The position numbers were made by a program, and so were the translations under genes. A stretch of 64,000 bases of DNA from Anaerovibrio sp. RM50 (GTDB taxonomy: Bacteria; Bacillota; Negativicutes; Selenomonadales; Selenomonadaceae). The stretch spans positions 4,594 to 68,593 of the forward strand of contig NZ_JHWV01000001.1 of assembly GCF_000622005.1 (NCBI RefSeq). Reading direction: 5' to 3'. The notes under the pieces were generated by a model. The model saw nothing but the letters and a program-made list of their open reading frames with translations, was not told the origin of the DNA and did not search any database. Within the stretch, counting starts at the first letter, position 1; every line of letters begins with the position of its first letter. Shown piece by piece: positions 41,652 through 50,877 of the stretch.

Positions 41652-42725
41652 TTATTCCCCCTTTGTCTCGCCGGTTAAAAGTGTCCAGAACTGATCGAAG
41701 AGATACATATTGTCATCAGGACCCGGGGAAGCCTCAGGGTGATACTGGACGGAGAACAATGGCAGAGATGTGTGTCGCATACCCTCCACAGTGCCATCAT
41801 TAACATTAAGGTGAGTAACCTCCAGAGGGAGGTCCTTAAGGGAGGCCTCCTCCACGGCGTAGCCATGGTTCTGGGAGGAAATATATACACGGCCGTTACG
41901 CAGGTCCTTAACTGGCTGGTTGGAGCCGCGATGACCGAATTTCAGCTTGTAGGTGTTGGCACCCAGGGCCAGTGAAATCAGCTGATGGCCCAGACAGATA
42001 CCAAACATTGGCTTCTTGCCAATGAGCTTCTTGACCTCGGCAATTGACTCCGGAACATCCTTTGGATCCCCGGGGCCATTGGAAAGGAAAATCCCGTCTG
42101 GATTCATGGCCATTATCTCATCTGCCTTGGTATCAGCAGGCACTACTGTGAGCTTGCAGCCAAGGTTATGGAGTGAATTCAGGATATTCTGCTTAATGCC
42201 GAAATCCATTACCACAACGTGAGGGCCATCATTGTCCATTACATATTTTTCAGGGGTGGTAACCTCAGCCACCACATCCAGCTTAATTGGCACACCCATG
42301 AGCTTTTTGATTTCTTCCTCAGTGGCATCCTCAGACACGATAACGCCCTTCATGCAGCCTTCGGAGCGGATAGTTCTGGTTACGGCACGGGTGTCCACGT
42401 TGTACAGGCAAGGAATCTGCTGATCATTCAAAAACTTTGCCAGCTCGTTTTCCTTCTGCCAGTTGCTGCCCTCATCACAGAGCTCACCGATAATAAAGCC
42501 GTTGACAAAGGATCTTCTGGACTGCATAAATTTTTCTGCCACACCGTAGTTGCCAATGAGGGGGAAGGTCAGGGTCACAATCTGACTGCAATATGATGGG
42601 TCAGTAAGTATCTCCTGATAGCCCGTCATACCGGTATTAAATACCACCTCGCCAGTGGCTGTATATTCATTTAACAGGTCTCCTGTGAAGACGCTGCCGT
42701 CCTCAAGAATAAGCTTTCCTTTCAA
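41652..42725 (-). CDS. carA: Carbamoyl-phosphate synthase small subunit
   Basis: 357 residues from a TTG placed behind GGAGGTGTAATC. N-terminal CPSase domain and a C-terminal class I glutamine amidotransferase with nucleophile in FGICLGHQ and the HPEA motif near the end (SVQYHPEASPGP). Supplies ammonia to CarB. Tightly spaced in the operon between pyrC and carB. Confidence 0.96.
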   Translation of the reverse strand: MKGKLILEDGSVFTGDLLNEYTATGEVVFNTGMTGYQEILTDPSYCSQIVTLTFPLIGNYGVAEKFMQSRRSFVNGFIIGELCDEGSNWQKENELAKFLNDQQIPCLYNVDTRAVTRTIRSEGCMKGVIVSEDATEEEIKKLMGVPIKLDVVAEVTTPEKYVMDNDGPHVVVMDFGIKQNILNSLHNLGCKLTVVPADTKADEIMAMNPDGIFLSNGPGDPKDVPESIAEVKKLIGKKPMFGICLGHQLISLALGANTYKLKFGHRGSNQPVKDLRNGRVYISSQNHGYAVEEASLKDLPLEVTHLNVNDGTVEGMRHTSLPLFSVQYHPEASPGPDDNMYLFDQFWTLLTGETKGE

Positions 42726-42727
42726 GA

Positions 42728-44020
42728 TTACACCTCCAAAACTACCCCATGGTCCATTACCAGCTTGCCATCAACCAAGGTCTTAACAGCCTTGCCCTTG
42801 AACTTGCGGCCAATAAACGGAGAATGGGAGCCCCTGGTATAGAATTTCTTTTCATCAACGGTCCATTCCAGCTCAGGGTCAATTACAGTTATATCAGCTG
42901 GCATGCCCACGGAAAGGCTGCCCGCATTTAAATCGAAAATCTTGGCTGGCTCAGCAGTGAGCTTGGAAATCATGGTAACCATATCAAGCTTGCCAGGCGC
43001 CACCAAATCTGTCATAAGACAGCCAAGGGCAGTTTCCAGTCCTGGGAAGCCGCTTGGTGCGTAAATATACTCTCTGTCCTTTTCCTCCTGGGCATGTGGG
43101 GAATGGTCTGTTACGATACAATCGATGGTACCGTCCTTAATGCCCTCCAGCACTGCCTCCACGTCCTTCTGGCAGCGCAGTGGCGGATTAACCTTGGTGG
43201 AGCTGTCGAAGAGATTTACCATATCATCAGTCATGGTGAGATGCTGTGGGGTTGCCTCAGCAGTAACCCTTACACCACGCTTCTTGGCCTGACGGACCAG
43301 ATCAACGGCTGCAGCAGAGCTGATGTGGGCCACATGAACCCTTGCACCTGCATATTCAGCCAGGGCAATATCACGATATACAGCAATATCCTCGGCCACA
43401 GTAGGACGGCCCTTCATGCCCAGCATGGCGCTTCTGTGGCTTTCATTCATTACGCCTTCCTCAATGAGGCTTGGCTCCTCCTCGTGATTGATGATTACCT
43501 TGTCAAAGGACTTAAGATAATCATAGCAGTTAAGCATTACCTTGGCAGATTTGGTGAAATGGCCGTCATCGGAGAAGGCCACAGCGCCGGCCTGGGTCAT
43601 ATCCCCCATCTCTGCCATTTCCTCGCCCTTCTGGCCCTTGGTAACGGCACCGATAATCTCAACATGAACAACTGCCGCATCCTCAGCCCGCTTCTGAAGG
43701 GAACGGACCAGAGCCGCAGTATCCACTACTGGGTTGGTGTTTGGCATGGTTGCCACAGTGGTGTAGCCCCCTGCTGCCGCAGCCTTGGAGCCAGATTCAA
43801 AGTCTTCCTTGGCTTCCTGGCCTGGCTCACGGAGATGAACGTGCATATCGATAAAGCCAGGGCACACAATCTTGCCCTCAGCCTCAATTACTTCATCAGC
43901 GGCACTCTTAATATTTGCGGCCACCTTGGCAATCTTGCCATCTTCAATTAATACATCAGCAACCTTATCAAATGAATTGGCAGGATCAATTACTCTGCCG
44001 CCCTTAATCAATGTTTTCAT
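42728..44020 (-). CDS. pyrC: Dihydroorotase (class I)
   Basis: 430 residues. Zinc-binding DMHVHLREPGQE motif at ~58-69, plus HVAHISSA and the CIVTDHSPHA block carrying later ligands. Closes carbamoyl-aspartate to dihydroorotate. Start behind GGAGGTAACAAGGC overlaps the pyrB stop by four bases. Confidence 0.96.
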   Translation of the reverse strand: MKTLIKGGRVIDPANSFDKVADVLIEDGKIAKVAANIKSAADEVIEAEGKIVCPGFIDMHVHLREPGQEAKEDFESGSKAAAAGGYTTVATMPNTNPVVDTAALVRSLQKRAEDAAVVHVEIIGAVTKGQKGEEMAEMGDMTQAGAVAFSDDGHFTKSAKVMLNCYDYLKSFDKVIINHEEEPSLIEEGVMNESHRSAMLGMKGRPTVAEDIAVYRDIALAEYAGARVHVAHISSAAAVDLVRQAKKRGVRVTAEATPQHLTMTDDMVNLFDSSTKVNPPLRCQKDVEAVLEGIKDGTIDCIVTDHSPHAQEEKDREYIYAPSGFPGLETALGCLMTDLVAPGKLDMVTMISKLTAEPAKIFDLNAGSLSVGMPADITVIDPELEWTVDEKKFYTRGSHSPFIGRKFKGKAVKTLVDGKLVMDHGVVLEV

Positions 44021-44985
44021 GCCTTGTTACCTCCAATCAATGCGTGGGTCAGAATAGCCATACGAACTGCTACACCGTTCTGAACCTGCTCCTGAATGGC
44101 GGAATGGTCGCCATAAGCCACATAAGGGGAAATTTCCAGTCCCTTGTTCATTGGACCCGGGTGAAGTACAAGGACATCCTTCTTGGCCAGAGCCAGACGC
44201 TTATCATTAAGACCGTAGATACGGGCATATTCTCTTGGAGATGGGAAAAGGCCTGCCTTCTGGCGCTCCAGCTGAATGCGGAGAACATTGATTACGTCTG
44301 CGTCCTTAATGGCGTCCTCCACATTGTCGTGAATTACAATGCCCTCTTCCTCAAAGAGGAATCTTGGCATAAGGGTTCTAGGCCCCGCCAAATGAACCTC
44401 CACACCCATCTTCCGCATTCCCTGAATGTCCGAACGGGCAACGCGGCTATGGGTAATATCACCTAAGATGGCGTACTTCAGGCCCTCAAGATGACCCTTG
44501 TGCTCCTGCACTGTAAAGAGGTTCAAAAGGCCCTGGGAAGGGTGGGCATGGGCACCATCACCAGCATTTATAATTACAGGGCTTGCCACCTTGGAAGCGT
44601 ATTCCGCAGCACCTTCGGCCTTGTGACGCATAACGATGGCATCAACTCCCATGGCCTCAACGGTATAAAGGGTATCACGAAGGCTCTCACCCTTTACGAT
44701 GCTGGAGGTTCCTGCGGTAATATTTACCACATCGGCTCCCAGATATTTGCCGGCCAGTTCAAAGGAAGAACGGGTACGGGTACTTGGCTCATAAAACAAG
44801 GTCACAATGGACTTGCCCCGAAGAGCCGGTACCTTCTTGATGTCGCGATGAATGATATTTTTCATCTCCTTGGCACTTTCCAGAATAACCTGGATTTCCT
44901 CCTTGGAAAAATCTGCCAGAGCCAGCACATCTTTACCCCGAAGGTTTACTTTAGAATTATCCAAGACAATCACTCCTTTATTCAT
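44017..44985 (-). CDS. pyrB: Aspartate carbamoyltransferase catalytic subunit
   Basis: 322 residues. Carbamoyl-phosphate loop PSTRTRSSFELAG and the HPGPMNKGLEI signature are both present. First committed enzyme of UMP synthesis. Two starts are possible: the ATG at 44985 behind GGTGGGGTCAA or a TTG seven codons later behind AAAGGAGTG. No pyrI regulatory chain follows, as usual in Firmicutes. First gene after the PyrR attenuator. Confidence 0.96.
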   Translation of the reverse strand: MNKGVIVLDNSKVNLRGKDVLALADFSKEEIQVILESAKEMKNIIHRDIKKVPALRGKSIVTLFYEPSTRTRSSFELAGKYLGADVVNITAGTSSIVKGESLRDTLYTVEAMGVDAIVMRHKAEGAAEYASKVASPVIINAGDGAHAHPSQGLLNLFTVQEHKGHLEGLKYAILGDITHSRVARSDIQGMRKMGVEVHLAGPRTLMPRFLFEEEGIVIHDNVEDAIKDADVINVLRIQLERQKAGLFPSPREYARIYGLNDKRLALAKKDVLVLHPGPMNKGLEISPYVAYGDHSAIQEQVQNGVAVRMAILTHALIGGNKA

Positions 44986-45031
44986 TTGACCCCACCAGCT
45001 GTGAAATATACTTTATGATAACTTTACCCAC

Positions 45032-45067
45032 TAAAAAAGCTTTCTCATGCCGAGGCACAAGAAAGCT
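45032..45067 (-). terminator. pyr attenuator terminator
   Basis: AGCTTTCTTGTGCC pairs imperfectly with the segment ending GAGAAAGCT around a short loop, followed by TTTTTT on the minus strand. It lies ~50 bases before pyrB and after the PyrR-binding site, so it is the regulated terminator of the pyr leader. Confidence 0.85.
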
Positions 45068-45129
45068 AAAATCTGCTTTAAGATACAGTTATCCCAGTAA
45101 TTTATGATAGCGCACTATCTTACCAGCTT

Positions 45130-45162
45130 CCTTTATCAGCCTCACAGGACTAATTTCAAAGG
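45130..45162 (-). promoter_or_regulatory. PyrR-binding RNA element (pyr anti-antiterminator)
   Basis: Minus strand: CCTTTGAAATTAGTCCTGTG followed by AGGCTGATAAAGG. AGTCC, GNGAGG and the CCTTT/AAAGG closing stem are the conserved parts of the PyrR site. With UMP bound, PyrR holds this fold and lets the downstream terminator form. pyrR itself is not in the window. Confidence 0.88.
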
Positions 45163-45180
45163 TCATATTCAACTGTAAGA

Positions 45181-45209
45181 ACTATATCACATTATAGGGA
45201 TTTAAGCAA
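45181..45209 (-). promoter_or_regulatory. pyr operon promoter
   Basis: Minus strand -35 TTGCTT (45204-45209), 17-base spacer, -10 TATAGT (45181-45186). Placed directly before the PyrR leader. Confidence 0.75.
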
Positions 45210-45215
45210 GGAAAA

Positions 45216-45548
45216 TCAGCCTTGTAAATTCTTTACCGCTTCCTCACAATGCTCATGTACCATTTTCACCGTTTCACAGCTGGACATTTCAGCACAGTCA
45301 CCGCAGGTCTCAAAGCCCTTTTTATGCACGCACTTGCGGATCTCACACATTTCACTGCAATAATGAAATTTTATACCATCTGCCCGACAGCCCTCACAAT
45401 TAATCCATTCCGGCTTTATGAGATGGTTGTTCATCTCCGTCCATTCCTTGGCGGTCTTTTCCCGCAAAGCATCATCATCGTTTTTTGTAGCAATATAAGC
45501 ACCACATTTTTCACAATCAAGTCCACAACAGCCAATCATAATTCGCAT
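45216..45548 (-). CDS. DUF3795 cysteine-rich protein
   Basis: 110 residues from the ATG behind AGGGGGTAAAATT. Opens MRIMIGCCGLDCEKCGAYIA and has further cysteine pairs in INCEGCRADG, YCSEMCEIRKC and CGDCAEMSSC: the DUF3795 pattern, probably binding zinc or an iron-sulfur cluster. Function unknown. Ends just before the pyr promoter; its upstream spacing from the TetR gene is 65 bases. Confidence 0.85.
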   Translation of the reverse strand: MRIMIGCCGLDCEKCGAYIATKNDDDALREKTAKEWTEMNNHLIKPEWINCEGCRADGIKFHYCSEMCEIRKCVHKKGFETCGDCAEMSSCETVKMVHEHCEEAVKNLQG

Positions 45549-45613
45549 AATTTTACCCCCTAAACATTTACCCATCACATAAGATAAAAAATATCCACTT
45601 TAGCTTTTTTTGA

Positions 45614-46237
45614 TTACCTGCTCACTAATTCCTTAAAAATTCCGTCCCGATCAAAATTCCCTTCCGCCAAGCCCGGGATTTCCTTGTAGGCCTTGCATAC
45701 CGCCAGACTCATTTCCGTGAAAATTCTGCTTATTTCCTCATCAGTGTAGGGACAATCATCAGTAACAATCAATGTAGCCATACTGAAGGCCACCAGCCAT
45801 AAATCCCGAAAATAACAATCTGACATGTGGGCATTCATATTGTATATTTCCATAATGGAATCCCGCACCAAATCCTGGGAAAACCTCAATGCCTCCATGG
45901 CTCCCCCTGCGGCCCCATTTGGTTTTGTCAAAAACAGCAGCTTGTACAGCTCCGGCTCCTCCCTGGCAAAGCGCACATATTGCTGCCCTACCCCCAGAAA
46001 AGGCACCGGCCCCGCCAGACCTCTCTGAATGTAACTGCGGTAGCAGTCCTTGGCCTGAATATAAACCTCCTCCTTAAGCTGCTCGATGGTATCAAACCAA
46101 GTAAAAATCGGTCTGGTGGATACCCCAAGCTCCCCGGCCACTTCCCGGGCCGTCACCGCCTCAATCCCACTTCGACGGGTAATGCTGGTCGCCGCTTGTA
46201 CTATCTCTTCCTTTTGAAATTTCACCTTAGGTGGCAT
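45614..46237 (-). CDS. TetR-family transcriptional regulator
   Basis: 207 residues from MPPKVKFQKEE. N-terminal helix-turn-helix (IVQAATSITRRSGIEAVTAR, EVAGELGVSTRPIFTWFD) followed by an all-helical ligand domain with a C-terminal WHG-like part (FRDLWLVAFSMATLI). Follows the alpha/beta hydrolase and overlaps its end, so it probably controls that unit. The palindrome-rich stretch at 46989-47019 is a candidate operator. Confidence 0.85.
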   Translation of the reverse strand: MPPKVKFQKEEIVQAATSITRRSGIEAVTAREVAGELGVSTRPIFTWFDTIEQLKEEVYIQAKDCYRSYIQRGLAGPVPFLGVGQQYVRFAREEPELYKLLFLTKPNGAAGGAMEALRFSQDLVRDSIMEIYNMNAHMSDCYFRDLWLVAFSMATLIVTDDCPYTDEEISRIFTEMSLAVCKAYKEIPGLAEGNFDRDGIFKELVSR

Positions 46238-46260
46238 ACAAAATCCCTGCCTTCTTAAAT

Positions 46261-46905
46261 TCAAGTTTCAGTAATATGGCCCCGGTTCACCTTAAAAAAT
46301 GACTCTCTCCCCAGCCAATCGTCCAGACATTTCATCTGCTCCTCAGTATGAAACCAATGCTCTCCCTTTTGCATTACTGTCAGCCCCGCATCATGGGTCC
46401 TGGCAAAATCACTGATGGTCTCCATGGAAGTGAGATTATCATTTTCTCCGTATAAAATCTTGGTGGGAATCTTCCATTGGATTGAATGACTGCGTACATA
46501 GGACAGATACTCCCAGGACAAATCCTCTCCAAATTCTGTATGAATTAGCTCCTCCTCCCGCAGCTCATCCTCCGTTACATTGGCCCAGGTCATCATGTCA
46601 CCAATAAGCTTTTCCATATTTACGATGGGAGAAATAAAATAGGCCCTTTTCACCAGCCCCTCCAAATCCGCGTTCATACTGAAAAAGGCACCTATGCTGT
46701 TGGCTATCAATATAATATTCTCATATTCATCTTTCAGGCCGTCTATTACTTCATGTATTTCCTCCCCCGTTTCCCAGGGAGTAAATGTCTTATAATCCAG
46801 TCCCATCACTTCACAGTTGGGAAACAATGACCTATAATGCTGGCTTTCCACCGCATTCCCCCCCTTGCCATGTATATACATAACCAAATCCGGCATTTTC
46901 TTCAC
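46261..46905 (-). CDS. Alpha/beta-hydrolase
   Basis: 214 residues. Oxyanion loop VMYIHGKGGNAVES near the N-terminus, nucleophile elbow IANSIGAFF (Ser), acid in LYGENDNLTS and His in GEHWFHTEEQ: a complete triad. Small serine hydrolase of unknown substrate. Co-transcribed with the TetR gene, which suggests it acts on, or is induced by, a small molecule. Confidence 0.82.
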   Translation of the reverse strand: MKKMPDLVMYIHGKGGNAVESQHYRSLFPNCEVMGLDYKTFTPWETGEEIHEVIDGLKDEYENIILIANSIGAFFSMNADLEGLVKRAYFISPIVNMEKLIGDMMTWANVTEDELREEELIHTEFGEDLSWEYLSYVRSHSIQWKIPTKILYGENDNLTSMETISDFARTHDAGLTVMQKGEHWFHTEEQMKCLDDWLGRESFFKVNRGHITET

Positions 46906-46988
46906 CCCAATCTCAGAATAAACCTACATGTACTGCCAGCTTCCTTTAATCCAGCCTTTTTGGGATATTCCCTAATAATAATATATCG

Positions 46989-47019
46989 TTACGCAACATA
47001 TGTTATATAACAATTGTAA
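46989..47019. promoter_or_regulatory. Palindrome-rich operator candidate of the hydrolase-tetR unit
   Basis: TTAC at the left and GTAA at the right bracket three short palindromes (AACATATGTT, GTTATATAAC, CAATTG). It lies ~85 bases upstream of the hydrolase start, the expected place for a TetR operator. Confidence 0.45.
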
Positions 47020-47050
47020 TAATACATTATCTTATGCCATAAGTCAACAT

Positions 47051-47085
47051 ACAAAAAAGACGTATCTGAAAACAGATACGTCTTT
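47051..47085. terminator. Bidirectional terminator after RNase J
   Basis: Perfect 13-base stem AAAGACGTATCTG / CAGATACGTCTTT with a four-A loop; six T follow on the minus strand. It ends the rnj transcript 13 bases after the gene. Confidence 0.9.
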
Positions 47086-47097
47086 CATAAGCTTTTA

Positions 47098-48759
47098 TTA
47101 AATTTCCATAATAATCGGCAGAATCATTGGGCGGCGGCGGGTGCGCTCGAAAATGTAGCGACCCAGTGCATCACGCATGGCTGACTTCAGGCCGGACCAT
47201 TCGGTGATACCCTCGTCCTCGCAACGTGCCAATGCCTCCTCAACACGGCTGCGGACATCATCCATAAGCTCTTCGGATTCACGGACATAAACAAAACCAC
47301 GGCTGACAATATCAGGACCTGCCACAACAACGCCCTGCTCCTTGTCCATGGTAACCACGATGATAATAATACCGTCCTGGGACAGCTGACGGCGGTCACG
47401 GAGAACGATGTTACCAACGTCACCAACACCAAGGCCATCAACAAGAATGCGGCCGGAGGTAACCTTGCCGGCTACCACGCCCTTGTTCTTGGTAAATTCC
47501 AGAATCTGGCCATTTTCGCCGATGAAGATATTTTCCTTCTTCATTCCCAGCTCCTGGGCCAGCTTTGCATGCTTCACCAGATGACGGTACTCACCATGAA
47601 CCGGGATGAAGAACTTCGGACGCACCAGATTGTGCATCAGCTTCAGCTCTTCCTGGCTGGCATGGCCTGATACGTGGATACCGTTTTCGCGGCCATATAC
47701 CACATGGGCACCCAGCTTCAGGAGATTATCGATGGTTCTGGAAACCAGCTTCTCATTACCCGGAATAGGGGTAGCGGAAATAATAATGGTATCCCCTGGC
47801 ACAATGCCCACCTTGCGGTGGTCAGACTGGGACATACGGGTCAGAGCTGACATAGGCTCGCCCTGGCTGCCGGTGGTAATAACAACCACCTGATCAGCGG
47901 GATAATTATTAATCTCGTCAATATCAATAATAGTTCCCTCAGGAGCGGTAATATAACCAAGCTCACGGGAAATATTCACAACATTCACCATGCTGCGGCC
48001 CAAAACGGCCACCTTGCGCTTGTAAGTAACAGCAGTATTGATAATCTGCTGGATTCTATGAACATTTGATGAGAAGGTAGCCACAATAATGCGGGAATTT
48101 GCATTATGGAAGGCCTTTTCAAAGGAAGCACCCACGGTGCTCTCACTAGGAGTATGGCCAAGGCGCTCAGCATTGGTACTGTCCGCCATCATTACAAGTA
48201 CGCCCTTGTTGCCCAAATCGGAAAAACGTCTGAAATCCGTCATCTTTCCATCAATTGGGGTGTAGTCCAGCTTAAAGTCACCTGTATGGACAATGGTACC
48301 CATAGGGGTGGTAATGGCCAGACCAACTGCATCAGGAATACTGTGGTTCACGCGAATAAAATTCACGTTAAAGGAGCCGGCCTTGATATTATCTCCCTGC
48401 TTAACAGGACGGAGCATATCGTTGCTAACTCCGTTTTCCTTCAGACGTCCCTCAAGAATGCCCAGGGTAAGTCTCGTTCCGTAAACCGGTACATTTATCT
48501 CCTTCAGCACATAAGGCAGCGCACCGATATGATCCTCATGTCCATGGGTCAACACAATTGCCTTAACGTGCTCCCGGTTCTCCACCAGAAAGGTAAAATC
48601 AGGAATAACCAGATCTATACCCAGCATTTCCTCATCTGGAAACATCAAACCGGCATCTATAAGCAGTATCTCTTCGCCGTACCGCACTACTGTCATATTT
48701 TTGCCGATTTCACCTAATCCGCCCAAAGGAATAATTTGTAATTTTTTCTCTTTTGGCAA
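47098..48759 (-). CDS. rnj: Ribonuclease J
   Basis: 553 residues from a TTG behind GGAGGTGTGATTT. Beta-CASP metallo-beta-lactamase: zinc motif LTHGHEDHIGALPYVL (~73-88), MADSTNAERLGHTPSE, and the beta-CASP HVSGHASQEE block, then the C-terminal dimer domain. Degrades and matures RNA by endo- and 5'-3' exonuclease action. Length is normal. A single-gene transcript with its own terminator. Confidence 0.95.
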   Translation of the reverse strand: MPKEKKLQIIPLGGLGEIGKNMTVVRYGEEILLIDAGLMFPDEEMLGIDLVIPDFTFLVENREHVKAIVLTHGHEDHIGALPYVLKEINVPVYGTRLTLGILEGRLKENGVSNDMLRPVKQGDNIKAGSFNVNFIRVNHSIPDAVGLAITTPMGTIVHTGDFKLDYTPIDGKMTDFRRFSDLGNKGVLVMMADSTNAERLGHTPSESTVGASFEKAFHNANSRIIVATFSSNVHRIQQIINTAVTYKRKVAVLGRSMVNVVNISRELGYITAPEGTIIDIDEINNYPADQVVVITTGSQGEPMSALTRMSQSDHRKVGIVPGDTIIISATPIPGNEKLVSRTIDNLLKLGAHVVYGRENGIHVSGHASQEELKLMHNLVRPKFFIPVHGEYRHLVKHAKLAQELGMKKENIFIGENGQILEFTKNKGVVAGKVTSGRILVDGLGVGDVGNIVLRDRRQLSQDGIIIIVVTMDKEQGVVVAGPDIVSRGFVYVRESEELMDDVRSRVEEALARCEDEGITEWSGLKSAMRDALGRYIFERTRRRPMILPIIMEI

Positions 48760-49099
48760 AAATCACACCTCCATATTTAATTATATAAGAACATTATGCT
48801 AAAAATCCGAACCGTATTAACCGTTTCACAAATCTAGTAACTAAGATTAATTATCCGAACAGCTCATTACACTCCATTATAGGATATTTATATCATTTTT
48901 GTAAAGAAATAAATTTAAAAGGCGACTGCCGAAACAATCGCCTTTCACCATAATCTTTCAAGATACTACTTATAACGCCATTGTTCAAATTTTTCTTCTT
49001 TAGAAGAAAAATCTTCCAATTAGCGTTTCAACGAGCTGGGAGATATTCTCACCAGCTGTTGTAGTTTGTTTTCCCCCACCTAAAGAGGAAGGGGACATC
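48760..49099. other. 340-base intergenic stretch between WYL regulator and rnj
   Basis: Holds the terminator at 48914-48945 and a perfect 10-base stem ATTTTTCTTC / GAAGAAAAAT (48989-49012) without a T-tract. A 32-codon frame (49000-49098, minus) begins three bases after the WYL stop but has no ribosome site. The rnj promoter must lie at ~48780-48900; no clean pair of boxes was found. Confidence 0.5.
48914..48945. terminator. Terminator downstream of the WYL regulator
   Basis: AAAGGCGA pairs with TCGCCTTT around a 12-base loop. TTTTAAATTT follows on the minus strand, TTTC on the plus strand. Confidence 0.75.
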
Positions 49100-50149
49100 T
49101 TAAAGCTCGTTATATTGTTTAATAATCTTCTCAAGGTGTTTCCTGTAATCGCTTACCACCTGAGGAGGACTGACTATCTTGATATCGTCCCCAAACTTGG
49201 CAAGCCAGCTAAAGAAGCCCGTGGTTACATAAAGCTTGGTGGTCAGATCGAAATGCTCCTTGTCCACCACCTTGGTTTCAACCTCTTCCCCAAAGCGGTC
49301 CACCATAATTGTAATCAGTTTATTCTTGCAGCGAAGTACCACAGTGCGCTCATTTTCCTCATTGGCCATCATACTGAAGGTGCGCTGGGAATACTTGGAA
49401 AGAAGGTCACGATCCGGCTTTCTCATGGCCTGTTCCTTGGAGACCACCAGGGAAGTGCCATCAATGCGGTCAATGCGGAAGGTTTTGGTGGTTTTGGTGT
49501 CGGCCTCATAGCCCACCAGATAGTAATGGTCCTCGTTCCACACCAAAAAATATGGGCTTATATCGTACACCTTGCCATCATGGCGCGGCTGAAGCTCCTT
49601 TTTGATATTGTACTCGTTGTACTTGAAATTCACCCGCCGCTTATTGCCAATGGCCCGGGTAAGCTTGTCTATAATAATATTTACATTCTTGCTGTATGGC
49701 TTAATGTTTTTATTGATATCCCTGTTCCAAAGAAGCTCCTCAGCCTGATATTTGCTGCACAGCTTCTGCAGCTTTTCAATCAGGGCATTGGTAGCCTTGG
49801 TGGAAATAATCTTGGAGGCTGAAATGGCATCCACCATGAGCTTCAGCTCCGACAGCTCGAAATTCCTGTCCCCCAGATAGAAGGAATTATTGGAGGATTT
49901 GATGATTACCACATCATAGCCAAAGGCAATGAGCAGGTCCACATCATCCTTAACTGTTTTGCGGTTAACCTCCAGCCCCAGCTCCTTCATTCTGGCAATT
50001 ATTTCATTGGTGGAAAGAGGGTGCTTCTCGTCTGTTTCCTCATTGAGCATTTTCAGGAGCTGCAGCATACGGGCCTTTTTATTGCCCTTTATTCCCTTTT
50101 GCAGGACGTCTGTATTAATATGTCCGTCATTTATGTAATCGTATGCCAA
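49100..50149 (-). CDS. WYL-domain transcriptional regulator
   Basis: 349 residues from a TTG at 50149 behind AGGAGGGATTATC; longer in-frame versions have no site. N-terminal DeoR-like winged helix (LSTNEIIARMKELGLEVNRK), then a WYL ligand domain with ISPYFLVWNEDHYYLVGYEA and a WCX tail (VYVTTGF-type). WYL regulators sense nucleic-acid or nucleotide ligands and often guard defence or DNA-repair genes. Stands alone between trpG and rnj; target unknown. Confidence 0.85.
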   Translation of the reverse strand: MAYDYINDGHINTDVLQKGIKGNKKARMLQLLKMLNEETDEKHPLSTNEIIARMKELGLEVNRKTVKDDVDLLIAFGYDVVIIKSSNNSFYLGDRNFELSELKLMVDAISASKIISTKATNALIEKLQKLCSKYQAEELLWNRDINKNIKPYSKNVNIIIDKLTRAIGNKRRVNFKYNEYNIKKELQPRHDGKVYDISPYFLVWNEDHYYLVGYEADTKTTKTFRIDRIDGTSLVVSKEQAMRKPDRDLLSKYSQRTFSMMANEENERTVVLRCKNKLITIMVDRFGEEVETKVVDKEHFDLTTKLYVTTGFFSWLAKFGDDIKIVSPPQVVSDYRKHLEKIIKQYNEL

Positions 50150-50235
50150 GATAATCCCTCCTGTCCAAAATGGTACTAAAAACGACCAAAACATCAATTT
50201 ACTATGTATTATCACATTCTGTCACTGCCGTCAAG

Positions 50236-50278
50236 AAAAAGAAGGAAGATATTGCCGGGGGATATGGCAATACCTTCC
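50236..50278 (-). terminator. Terminator of the trp operon
   Basis: GGAAG and TATTGCC-type arms (50244-50256) pair with GGCAATA and CTTCC (50266-50278). On the minus strand TTCTTTTTCTTG follows. About 25 bases beyond the trpG stop. Confidence 0.82.
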
Positions 50279-50304
50279 TCGAAATCGAATTTACACCCGA
50301 ATTA

Positions 50305-50877
50305 TTATTTAATTAGGGACAGAAAATTCTCCATCATTTTTCTGCCCATGGGGGTCAGGATAGATTCAGGGTGGAACTGCATTCCGTAGATAGGGTACTT
50401 TTTATGCTTTAGTCCCATAATGGTGCCGTCCGCCAGCTCAGAGGTTACCTCCAGACAGTCCGGAAGCCCTTCACGGGACACAATAAGGGAATGGTATCTT
50501 CCCACTTCGATCTGCTGTGGCAGGCCCTCATATATATCCTTTTCATGGTGTTTGATGGGGGAAGTCTTGCCATGACATATTTCACCGGCCCCTATTACCC
50601 TGCCGCCGAAAACCTCTCCTATGGCCTGGTGTCCAAGACATATTCCAAGAATTGGCACCTTGCCCTTCATGGAATTTATAAGCTCCTCCGTAATACCCGC
50701 GTCCTTTGGGACTCCCGGCCCCGGGGAAATCACAATGGCATCATAGCCCTTCTGGCTAATTTCTTTTACCGTAACCATGTCATTGCGGATTACCTCCACC
50801 TGGGCTCCCAGATCGCACAGTAGCTGATACACGTTATAGGTGAAGGAATCATAGTTATCTAAAAGCAACAACATCAT
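50305..50877 (-). CDS. trpG: Anthranilate synthase component II (glutamine amidotransferase)
   Basis: 190 residues from the ATG pair behind GGAGGTGGAGA inside the end of trpE. Class I amidotransferase with [12 protein letters not shown] at the N-terminus, nucleophile ILGICLGHQ and MQFHPESILTP near the end. Delivers ammonia to TrpE; in many bacteria the same protein also serves PabB. Overlaps trpE by 23 bases. Last gene of the trp operon. Confidence 0.94.
   Translation of the reverse strand: MMLLLLDNYDSFTYNVYQLLCDLGAQVEVIRNDMVTVKEISQKGYDAIVISPGPGVPKDAGITEELINSMKGKVPILGICLGHQAIGEVFGGRVIGAGEICHGKTSPIKHHEKDIYEGLPQQIEVGRYHSLIVSREGLPDCLEVTSELADGTIMGLKHKKYPIYGMQFHPESILTPMGRKMMENFLSLIK

Noticed and set aside
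43094-43951. 285-codon rightward frame within pyrC
   Set aside because: Antisense to dihydroorotase, His/Cys-rich nonsense-like translation, no ribosome site.
49000-49098. 32-codon frame after the WYL regulator (MSPSSLGGGK...)
   Set aside because: No Shine-Dalgarno sequence and no motif. Coupling to the WYL stop three bases before is possible, so it is not excluded, but evidence is too thin.
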